From Candidatus Nomurabacteria bacterium (GTDB lineage Bacteria > Patescibacteriota > Minisyncoccia > Phycocordibacterales > PALSA-1337): a DNA stretch of 7,059 nt. The stretch spans positions 1 to 7,059 of the forward strand of contig CALREM010000012.1 in the NCBI GenBank assembly GCA_943355185.1, given 5' to 3'. Below the pieces are notes generated by a model that saw only the letters and a program-made list of their open reading frames with translations, ran no database searches and was not told where the DNA came from. The position numbers and the translations under genes were made by a program. Below are positions 1 through 5,228 of the stretch, one piece after another (within the stretch, counting starts at the first letter, position 1; each line of letters begins with the position of its first letter).

Positions 1-1
1 T

Positions 2-712
2 ATCTCCTCCTCCGGAAATGCGGCACTGGCTGCAGTGATTCATATTCAGGAAATAAATAAGCGTAACAGCGAACCTGTCGAGCTCGAAGTATATGTTGGC
101 CATCGCATTGCTCCACACAAGCTCGAAAAACTCGAAGCATATGCCAGCGAACATATTCGCATCATGATCAAGGAGCATCCTCTTCACGCACTTACTCAAG
201 CAAGCCAAGAAGGATATCGCAGTCTCCGTCAATCAGTCGATGACGTTGCTTTGACTGGCTACACTTCCCTCGCCGAAGAACTCATTTCTATAAAAGACCT
301 CGGGGCTATCTTTATCGGCACATCTTCTGGCACAACTGCCCAAGCTCTCGCTCAATATGTATTGAAAAATAAACCTTCAATTCAAGTTCACCTTATACAA
401 ACATCATCATGTCATCCTTTGGTAGATGCATTTGAATCTTCTGACGCCCCTGATGAACTTTCTATTGCCGATGCTATCGTCGATCACAATGCCTATCGCG
501 CTCCAGCGCTTATTCCTTTGATTACAAAAACAGGCGGTCGAGGCTGGACTGCTTCAAACGACGATATTCGTGCCGCGCAAGAGCTCTCAGAAAAATACGC
601 TCAACTTTCCATATCCACCAACAGTGCACTTTCAATAGTCGGTGCAATGAAAGCGGTAGAGATCGGTTATGACATCGAGGGTATTGTCGTGTGTATGATT
701 TGCGGTGAGTAG
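2..712 (+). CDS. PLP-dependent fold-type II enzyme (threonine synthase / cysteine synthase-like), 3' part
   Basis: The frame is open from the left edge (residues ISSSGNAALAA precede the first possible GTG start at 35), so this is the C-terminal 236 residues of a longer protein and the true start lies outside the window. What is seen: an SSGNAALA segment at residues 3-10, matching the asparagine loop that contacts cofactor and substrate carboxylate in the tryptophan-synthase-beta fold; a glycine-rich GTSSGTT loop at about 106-112, the usual PLP-phosphate cradle; and STNSAL at about 205-210, where this family places the Ser/Thr that bonds the pyridine nitrogen. The Schiff-base lysine would lie upstream of the window. 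Family members act on serine- or threonine-type substrates in the cytoplasm (threonine synthase, threonine dehydratase, cysteine synthase), and the substrate cannot be decided here. The gene ends with TAG and converges on the MurD-like gene. Fold assignment is fairly secure; exact enzyme is not. Confidence 0.8.
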   Translation: MSSSGNAALAAVIHIQEINKRNSEPVELEVYVGHRIAPHKLEKLEAYASEHIRIMIKEHPLHALTQASQEGYRSLRQSVDDVALTGYTSLAEELISIKDLGAIFIGTSSGTTAQALAQYVLKNKPSIQVHLIQTSSCHPLVDAFESSDAPDELSIADAIVDHNAYRAPALIPLITKTGGRGWTASNDDIRAAQELSEKYAQLSISTNSALSIVGAMKAVEIGYDIEGIVVCMICGE

Positions 713-738
713 ATCGAGAACAAGCCTGAAGATACATT

Positions 739-901
739 AGGCTGCGAAGCATATCTCTTCTGAACCCTCTTCGCAGGCGCCACGTCCACAACATCTAAAT
801 AATCACTTCAAGGTGGCGACGAGAAAAGACAGCTCCGCGAACACTTCCGTTCTTGTGAGCGGAGCTGATCGTGGGTGAAGAAGAGATATGCTTCGCAGCC
901 T
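739..901. repeat. Structured inverted-repeat element with 23-bp arms
   Basis: The arms 739-761 and 879-901 are perfectly complementary. The pairing continues inward through a tandem G·A mismatch (762-763 with 877-878) and four more pairs (764-767 with 873-876). The interior has two further stems: 778-783 with 813-818, and a stronger bulged hairpin at 831-866. The whole could fold as a three-way junction on either strand. An alternative local pairing exists: CTGCGAAG at 742-749 with CTTCGCAG at 769-776. If the ends are placed at 740 and 900, both sides are flanked by TTA (737-739 and 901-903), as a 3-bp target duplication would be. It fills the gap between two convergent genes and stops 4-5 bases from the stop codon of the minus-strand gene. 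It could be a MITE-like relic, a bidirectional terminator, or a structured RNA. The pairing is seen directly; the role is not known. Confidence 0.8.
821..866 (-). terminator. Possible terminator hairpin of the MurD-like gene
   Basis: AGCTCCGC at 831-838 pairs with GCGGAGCT at 859-866. GAAC at 839-842 pairs with GTTC at 849-852, leaving a six-base bulge (853-858) and a six-base loop. Read on the minus strand, the hairpin is followed by GTCTTTTCTC, a modest T-rich tract, so it may end transcripts of the gene that stops at 905. It lies inside the larger inverted repeat, and the T tract is interrupted, so this is tentative. Confidence 0.35.
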
Positions 902-904
902 TAT

Positions 905-2221
905 TTATAATCCTTTCACCGCCTTCACAAAACGATCACCTCTCTCCTTTCGAGAACGATCCACACCTCCCGCCAGAAACCCTGGACTAAAGAGAACCCG
1001 ATCACCTTTGACAGCTTGTTCCGAAGCCAGAAGTACCGCCTCTTCGATCGTCGGTACTGAGTGAATTTTCATATCAGGAATTGCCATCAACGTTTTGCGC
1101 TCTTTCATCGTGCCGCTTCCGGGAAGGAGGATAATCGTGCGCACACTTTCAGGAAACAGTTTGTACAATGTTCGATAATCACACCCACTTTCTCCACCAC
1201 CAAATACCAGTATCATATTTTTTTCTCCTGCAAGCGCACTCACTCCTATTTCCGTTGAACACGAAAACATAGAAGCAGTGTCATTATAAAATTCAACATG
1301 TTTTACTTTGCGTACAAACTCGAGGCGACCTTTGAGTGGTTTCCATTTTTCCAGGACATCACGTGCAGTATCGACAGTCACATTGAGAACATAGGCAGCC
1401 TCAAGCGCCAAGGCTGCATTTTCCCGATCATGCTTACCGGTGCCTCGGAATTCCCAACCAGCAGGGACTGCTGAGGCCTTGGTACGAAACATCTTTGCCC
1501 GTGCATGGAAACGATCGGCATGAATAGCGTCGATCACTTTGTCACTTCCGATAATAAAATTGTTATAGGTTTGATACGAAAGAATTTCGAATGGAGACTT
1601 CACATACCCCATCGAAGGAACACTTGTCAGCACAGCAATATGAGGGCTCATACGGAGTGCGTGAAGTTCCGTGAGCATCGCCTGTTCGATACGGATCAGA
1701 ACCACGTCATTACTCTTAACCTTGGCCAGATGCACCAACGCCCCCTCTTCTGATTCAGGATCAATGATGAACAAACGCTGCTCGGCACGCGCACCACAGA
1801 CGCTCTGGAGCATAGGTGTCAACATACTCATGACTGTCGATTTGCCTGCCACACCGATAATACCGACCACTGTGACAGCCGGGGCCAATCTGAAGAACAT
1901 CGTCTCTGGATATTCGATCGGGATTTTCTTTTGCTGAGCCGGTGCCAAAAAGGATGAATCTCGAGGATACTCGTGAGACAAGATGATCGCATCCATATCC
2001 AGTAAATCTTCCGGAGGAATAGAGCCACAGACATAACTGATCAACCCAGCAGACCGTAACAATGTAATATATCCTTTGAGACGTGCTTCGCTTCGCAGAT
2101 CATAGATAGCTACCAGAGCACCAGCTTTTATCAAAAAAGTAATATCCGTGATCATTTCCCCATGTGGACCGATGCCGATCACTGCAATCCGTTTTCCTTT
2201 AAAGTACGTACGTGAAGACAT
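905..2221 (-). CDS. MurD-like Mur ligase family protein with degenerate active site
   Basis: This 438-residue protein has the length and three-domain order of MurD (UDP-MurNAc-L-Ala:D-Glu ligase, cytoplasmic peptidoglycan synthesis). Seen: an N-terminal Rossmann segment (KRIAVIGIGPHG, 10-21); the ATP P-loop GVAGKST (123-129, usually GTNGKST); GKHDREN (262-268, like the MurD G-x-HN-x-x-N motif); GRLEF (298-302); YNDTAS (312-317); GGGESGCDY (341-349); and SPGF with ERGDRF near the C-terminus (412-431). Compared by eye with E. coli MurD, many functional residues differ: the Mg-binding Glu in ELSSFQ is Arg177, the DHxDR motif is absent (SMGYVK), the carbamylated Lys is about Asn220, and the D-Glu-contacting Lys, Thr, Ser and Phe are replaced. 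Substrate or activity may therefore differ from MurD. The start at 2221 is preferred over an upstream extension to 2392, which would run through the neighbour's terminator and the end of its coding sequence. No Shine-Dalgarno is present; a promoter abuts the ATG. Mur-ligase fold is confident; MurD function is not. Confidence 0.75.
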   Translation of the reverse strand: MSSRTYFKGKRIAVIGIGPHGEMITDITFLIKAGALVAIYDLRSEARLKGYITLLRSAGLISYVCGSIPPEDLLDMDAIILSHEYPRDSSFLAPAQQKKIPIEYPETMFFRLAPAVTVVGIIGVAGKSTVMSMLTPMLQSVCGARAEQRLFIIDPESEEGALVHLAKVKSNDVVLIRIEQAMLTELHALRMSPHIAVLTSVPSMGYVKSPFEILSYQTYNNFIIGSDKVIDAIHADRFHARAKMFRTKASAVPAGWEFRGTGKHDRENAALALEAAYVLNVTVDTARDVLEKWKPLKGRLEFVRKVKHVEFYNDTASMFSCSTEIGVSALAGEKNMILVFGGGESGCDYRTLYKLFPESVRTIILLPGSGTMKERKTLMAIPDMKIHSVPTIEEAVLLASEQAVKGDRVLFSPGFLAGGVDRSRKERGDRFVKAVKGL

Positions 2222-2227
2222 GACGCT

Positions 2228-2256
2228 ATCATAACGAAGGGTTCGGGTTGGGGCAA
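2228..2256 (-). promoter_or_regulatory. Candidate leaderless promoter of the MurD-like gene
   Basis: On the minus strand TTGCCC (2251-2256) is separated by exactly 17 bases from TATGAT (2228-2233). The ATG begins seven bases after the -10 box, so transcription would start at or almost at the start codon, giving a leaderless mRNA. This fits the lack of a Shine-Dalgarno and the upstream terminator, which would otherwise leave the gene unread. Confidence 0.6.
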
Positions 2257-2264
2257 GTTTATGC

Positions 2265-2302
2265 AAAAAAAGAAAAGCCTGAGAAGTGAATCTCAGGCTT
2301 TT
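2265..2302 (-). terminator. Intrinsic terminator of the HxHLDE gene
   Basis: A perfect 12-bp stem (2273-2284 with 2291-2302) with a six-base loop is followed on the minus strand by C and seven T (2271 down to 2265). It begins 13 bases after the stop codon of the 454-residue gene, so it insulates that gene from the MurD-like gene downstream. This is a textbook Rho-independent terminator. Confidence 0.92.
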
Positions 2303-2315
2303 GTGCTTCTGGCGA

Positions 2316-3680
2316 TTAATTGTTCTGAAAGAGAAGAGCCTCCATGTACCTAATGCTGCTGTAGTGCTGGAATCCTGATTGAACAGGAACAACGTAGCAC
2401 TTGTTATCTGGTACCTGATGATCTTTTTTCCATTGTTCTACGTATTCAGGTACAAATGCCTGCAACATCACAGCTCGTATTTCCTTCAATGTGAGCCTGG
2501 TTGGTTGTGCATCATGATTTTGAGTTCCGTTAAAGAGGGCTAACCAATTCTGATCCCCTAAATACCAATGAGGATCTCCTGGACAGTTACCTCTGCAACG
2601 AAGCACGTCCCAATTGACTGTTTTCCGGTCTGCCGCAGGCAGATCAATAAAACGTAGCATTGCGACCAACGAGTTCAAGCCTTCATCTAAACTCGCTAGC
2701 AACCCTCGTTCTTTTGCCAATTTGATGTTCCCGAGAATCGAAACCTGACCTCGAGAACCTTTGATCACAGTGATCATTGCCTGGTCACTCCGCATAGCGT
2801 TGTGAGCCTGAGGATTATCTGCTTGATCCACAGTTGCTACAGCTTTCACTTCAGTAATAGACCCTTCACTGTTTTCGACCTCCAGTCGAAATTTTCCGTC
2901 AAACTCAGGTGACTTCACTATTCTCCTGAATGAGTGAAATTTAACCTGATCGATGTATAACAGAGAGAGGATGTGCTCCATTTCATCCATGACATCTTGA
3001 CGTCTCTCAGGAATATGTGTGAATGTAGATGACCTCCAGAGAGATTGATAAATACTCTGGAGACCAAAGACCAACGGATCTTCATTCACAAATTCTTTTT
3101 CCAAGAGCTTTCGTAAACCTGTCGCTGCATCCGAATCTTCAAAACAAGCGTGCTTCAACAAACCTTCCATGAAATCACCGAGAGGTATTTCGTGTGAATC
3201 AGGTAATGGATACCGAGTGAGTCGCACATGAATGGCTTGTATGATTCGGAGAGCCCATCTCATTGCCACTCTTTCTCCTCCTGGACGGTTCATCTTAAAC
3301 ATCTTAATGAGACTACCGAGATGATGTTTTGGACAGCCGATGTTGTTATCGAAGTATGTGACTTCTTTAACCATGGAAACAATATTCGGATCATGAAGGA
3401 TGTTAATCCTCTTTGCCATAATCCGTGAAGCACTGGTATTGGGAAGACGAGAGGTCTTTCCATTGCAATGCTCGTCGATATCACCACCGCAACCAATCCA
3501 GAGTTCCTGGTCAGCCATGATTTGTTCCAGAGGCTTTTTTGCATGAGAAGCATAATCCCTCGTGGCAGTTTCAATGCCCTGAAAGATATGCTTTCCATAC
3601 TTGAGGGCCATATACAAGGCAAATGCCTCGTCGAGGTGAATATGAGTAATCACCTTTCTAACAATTCTCTGTTCTTGCAT
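2316..3680 (-). CDS. Hypothetical protein with HxHLDE motif, possible DHH/MYG1-like phosphoesterase
   Basis: This is a 454-residue protein with no signal peptide or membrane segment visible, so probably cytoplasmic. The N-terminus carries ITHIHLDEAFALYMALKYG (11-29), which recalls motif I of MYG1/UPF0160 and DHH-type phosphoesterases (TH-x-x-x-FH-x-DE-x-x-A). It is followed by WIGCGGDIDEH (61-71), like the second metal-binding region (VGG-x-x-D-HH in MYG1), with the small-residue run NTSASRIMA (81-89), then YFDNNIGCPKHHLGSLIK (109-126), rich in possible metal ligands. A later part has SDQAMITVIKG (298-308) and a Trp- and Asn-rich block HWYLGDQNWLALFNGT (371-386) before an ARG/LYS-rich helix. 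Conserved His and Asp in this order suggest a metal-dependent nuclease or phosphoesterase, but the match is distant and made by eye. The start is supported by AAGGA five bases upstream. It is a single-gene unit with its own promoter and terminator. Gene is certain; function is tentative. Confidence 0.7.
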   Translation of the reverse strand: MQEQRIVRKVITHIHLDEAFALYMALKYGKHIFQGIETATRDYASHAKKPLEQIMADQELWIGCGGDIDEHCNGKTSRLPNTSASRIMAKRINILHDPNIVSMVKEVTYFDNNIGCPKHHLGSLIKMFKMNRPGGERVAMRWALRIIQAIHVRLTRYPLPDSHEIPLGDFMEGLLKHACFEDSDAATGLRKLLEKEFVNEDPLVFGLQSIYQSLWRSSTFTHIPERRQDVMDEMEHILSLLYIDQVKFHSFRRIVKSPEFDGKFRLEVENSEGSITEVKAVATVDQADNPQAHNAMRSDQAMITVIKGSRGQVSILGNIKLAKERGLLASLDEGLNSLVAMLRFIDLPAADRKTVNWDVLRCRGNCPGDPHWYLGDQNWLALFNGTQNHDAQPTRLTLKEIRAVMLQAFVPEYVEQWKKDHQVPDNKCYVVPVQSGFQHYSSIRYMEALLFQNN

Positions 3681-3685
3681 TCCTA

Positions 3686-3690
3686 TCCTT
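3686..3690 (-). promoter_or_regulatory. Shine-Dalgarno AAGGA of the HxHLDE gene
   Basis: AAGGA on the minus strand ends five bases before the ATG at 3680. It fixes the start codon and is one of only two clear ribosome-binding sites in the window. Confidence 0.7.
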
Positions 3691-3693
3691 TCC

Positions 3694-3708
3694 GGGCAGC
3701 ATGTGCCC
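3694..3708 (-). promoter_or_regulatory. Small leader hairpin just upstream of the ribosome-binding site
   Basis: GGGCA and TGCCC form a 5-bp stem with a five-base loop, ending three bases before the AAGGA site, within a leader of roughly 90 nt. It might modulate ribosome access. There is no match to a riboswitch I recognise. Confidence 0.35.
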
Positions 3709-3777
3709 TATTTGATTGTTGTTTTAAACTAAATTTCAAAGTATATTCGCCATATTGACGAAGAACATACTGAAAAT

Positions 3778-3807
3778 ATTATAGCACAAAACTACCCAAT
3801 CAGTCAA
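3778..3807 (-). promoter_or_regulatory. Strong sigma-70-type promoter of the HxHLDE gene
   Basis: TTGACT (3802-3807) and a perfect TATAAT (3778-3783) are 18 bases apart on the minus strand, with TG one base ahead of the -10 box (extended -10). The -35 box overlaps the stop codon of the upstream 111-residue gene. The predicted start is near 3771, leaving a leader of about 90 nt. Confidence 0.82.
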
Positions 3808-4135
3808 CTTCATCACTCTGCGCCTCTTTACGGACAATGAGCTTCTTTACTTTGATCATTTCCTGAAGCATGGCTTGAAGTTTGACGGTATCAACCGCAT
3901 CGATATCTGTCTCCACAATCAGATGTGAAAGTTTTTTCATAAAAACTCCATAGAGATCATGAAAATACTGTTCCAATACTTTGTGTTCATCTTCTGTGGG
4001 AACTTTTCCCAATTCACTTGCAGGACTATCAAATACTCTTAATACATCACTCGGACGATTCAGACCTTCGTAGGCAACTGAATCATGCCTCAAAACACCA
4101 TCAAGTGATGGTGACACTAACATATAATCTCGCAT
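3800..4135 (-). CDS. Hypothetical acidic protein, 111 residues
   Basis: I do not recognise the family. The N-terminal 45 residues (MRDYMLVSPSLDGVLRHD...) look loop-rich. From about residue 46 to 104 the sequence looks helical with amphipathic character, including two stretches around YFHDLYGVFMKKLSHLIV (57-74) and VKLQAMLQEMIKVKKLIV (84-101), and the tail is acidic (SDEVD). No signal peptide or membrane segment is seen. It follows the RadC-like gene by 15 bases in the same direction and most likely shares its transcript, so translation may be coupled. No Shine-Dalgarno precedes either the ATG at 4135 or the next in-frame ATG four codons later, so the start is uncertain by four residues. The gene is plausible from its tight spacing and clean end in TGA, but function is unknown. 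Confidence 0.7.
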   Translation of the reverse strand: MRDYMLVSPSLDGVLRHDSVAYEGLNRPSDVLRVFDSPASELGKVPTEDEHKVLEQYFHDLYGVFMKKLSHLIVETDIDAVDTVKLQAMLQEMIKVKKLIVRKEAQSDEVD

Positions 4136-4150
4136 ACGGATGTTTGTTAT

Positions 4151-4903
4151 TTAATAATTTGCACCAACACTAGTAAATGAATCTCTGGCAACAATGACAT
4201 GGTCGAGAACGGTGATACCAAGAATCTTCCCTGCTTGCACTAATTGATTGGTGATTTCGATATCTTCGGCACTAGCCGATGCTTCTCCGGAAGGATGATT
4301 GTGCGCAAGGACGACTGCGGCAGCATTACACTCGATGGCAGGACGAAAAACTTCACGAGGATGAATGATACTGGAGTTAATAGTGCCCATAGAGATAACC
4401 TCATCACGAATCAGACGATTGTGACTATTGAGGTAAAGACCACGCAAATGTTCCTTGGGTAGATTCTTCATGTCTTGGAGATATGCATAGGCATCGGTAG
4501 CACTACGAATAATAGTGAAGCCGGACTGAGTACGATCGTACATACGACGACCCAATTCACCCACAGCCACGATCACACAAGACTTACCCATCGGAATATC
4601 CATGTCTTCTGATAATTTCTTTGGATTACGTTCGGCAAGAATACTCTTTTCGCCATATTCACGAATGATACGGTTCGACATTTCGATCACATCTTCCTTG
4701 GTGGTACCCGTCGTCAAAACAACCGCCAACAATTCTTGGATACTGAGTGCTTCTGGACCTTGGCTGACCATTTTTTCCCGAGGCCTACCCTCTATTGGAA
4801 GATCGTGGATAGTGAGCACATACTCGCGTGCAGAACGATTGACGATGTGTGCAGTTTTAGGAATAGCGTATGTGTTCATGTGTAGAATGTGCTTTAAGTT
4901 CAT
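4151..4903 (-). CDS. radC: RadC family protein (UPF0758, JAB/MPN domain)
   Basis: This 250-residue protein is slightly longer than the usual 220-230. Seen: the N-terminal helix-hairpin-helix-like region RPREKMVSQGPEALSIQELLAVVLTTGT (40-67), VAVGELGRRMY (112-122), then the JAB/MPN metalloprotease-like domain with Glu151 (KEHLRGLYL), HPREVFRPAI (181-190) and a complete JAMM motif HNHPSG...SAED (201-214: His201, His203, Ser211, Asp214). All metal ligands are intact. The early link to DNA repair in E. coli was later withdrawn; the biochemical role of RadC proteins remains unsettled. The ATG at 4903 is chosen because GAGGT sits four bases upstream; a second ATG at 4879 lacks such a site. The 5' end overlaps the coiled-coil gene by 47 bases in a different frame, and the 111-residue gene follows by 15 bases. 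Family call is firm. Confidence 0.93.
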   Translation of the reverse strand: MNLKHILHMNTYAIPKTAHIVNRSAREYVLTIHDLPIEGRPREKMVSQGPEALSIQELLAVVLTTGTTKEDVIEMSNRIIREYGEKSILAERNPKKLSEDMDIPMGKSCVIVAVGELGRRMYDRTQSGFTIIRSATDAYAYLQDMKNLPKEHLRGLYLNSHNRLIRDEVISMGTINSSIIHPREVFRPAIECNAAAVVLAHNHPSGEASASAEDIEITNQLVQAGKILGITVLDHVIVARDSFTSVGANY

Positions 4904-5117
4904 GGAAACCTCGCGCAGTCATAGCTGCGAGATCCTCAATATCCTTTTCTATTTTTACATAGAGATAATCGATCCGGTTGTCCATACTGTCGAATCGTTT
5001 GTCTATCTGATCAAATCGAGTATCAATCTGGGCAAACTTTGTGTCCATATTATCGATTTTGCGGGCAATAACTTCTAATGTTATTTCAGCTGGCTGAAAA
5101 GTTTTTTGTGTACTCAT
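4857..5117 (-). CDS. Small heptad-repeat coiled-coil protein, 86 residues
   Basis: Residues 20-61 are six consecutive seven-residue units: KIDNMDT, KFAQIDT, RFDQIDK, RFDSMDN, RIDYLYV, KIEKDIE. Hydrophobic residues sit at positions 2 and 5 of each unit, the 3-4 spacing of a parallel coiled coil, with basic residues at position 1 and many Asp. The protein has no signal peptide and no membrane helix, so it is probably a cytoplasmic oligomerising protein or adaptor. Similar IDxRFDxIDKRFD repeats occur in many short bacterial hypothetical proteins; no function is established to my knowledge. It is first in a likely operon with radC, whose start lies 47 bases inside this gene, suggesting coupled translation. 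A promoter lies about 40 bases upstream of the ATG. No clear Shine-Dalgarno precedes the ATG at 5117. Confidence 0.8.
   Translation of the reverse strand: MSTQKTFQPAEITLEVIARKIDNMDTKFAQIDTRFDQIDKRFDSMDNRIDYLYVKIEKDIEDLAAMTARGFHELKAHSTHEHIRYS
4908..4912 (-). promoter_or_regulatory. Shine-Dalgarno GAGGT deciding the radC start
   Basis: GAGGT on the minus strand lies four bases before the ATG at 4903, inside the 3' end of the upstream coiled-coil gene. It favours the longer start over the ATG at 4879. Confidence 0.6.
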
Positions 5118-5158
5118 AATACATCGTAGTGTTAGATTAATAATTGGCAGGTACGAAA

Positions 5159-5186
5159 ATTATACCAAGTGACCAATGTGTCACAA
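5159..5186 (-). promoter_or_regulatory. Promoter of the coiled-coil/radC operon
   Basis: A perfect TATAAT (5159-5164) lies 16 bases from TTGTGA (5181-5186, four of six consensus positions) on the minus strand. The predicted start is near 5152, giving a leader of about 35 nt. It lies just downstream of the pyruvate kinase gene, after which no convincing terminator hairpin was seen, so read-through from that gene may add to expression. Confidence 0.65.
5169..5184. promoter_or_regulatory. Operator-like dyad in the -35/-10 spacer
   Basis: GTGAC (5169-5173) and GTCAC (5180-5184) form an inverted repeat with a six-base centre, sitting between and partly over the -35 and -10 boxes. A dimeric repressor bound here would block RNA polymerase. 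No regulator gene is visible in the window, and a 5-bp arm can arise by chance. Confidence 0.35.
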
Positions 5187-5228
5187 GCTTACACAACATA
5201 AAAATTGTTTCGTAATGTAAAAACTAGG

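Noticed and set aside
522..794. Minus-strand open frame of 90 codons at the end of the PLP gene
   Set aside because: It is antisense to the conserved PLP enzyme and rich in Arg and Leu, typical of a shadow frame; no ribosome-binding site was seen.
740..900. tRNA or other known RNA gene in the inverted-repeat element
   Set aside because: Acceptor, anticodon and T-arm features are absent, and the closing helix is far longer than in tRNA.
2222..2392. N-terminal extension of the MurD-like gene to an upstream start at 2392
   Set aside because: It would run through the neighbour's terminator and the end of its coding sequence, adds low-complexity non-homologous residues, and the Rossmann motif starts properly after the ATG at 2221.
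3290..3622. Minus-strand open frame of 110 codons in another frame of the HxHLDE gene
   Set aside because: It is fully inside the longer gene, which has a promoter, Shine-Dalgarno and terminator that fit it.
4602..5078. Plus-strand open frame of 158 codons
   Set aside because: It is antisense to radC and the coiled-coil gene, both well supported, and its translation has no recognisable domain.
5187..5228. Terminator after pyruvate kinase
   Set aside because: Only short AT-rich pairings were found; none forms a stable stem followed by a T run.
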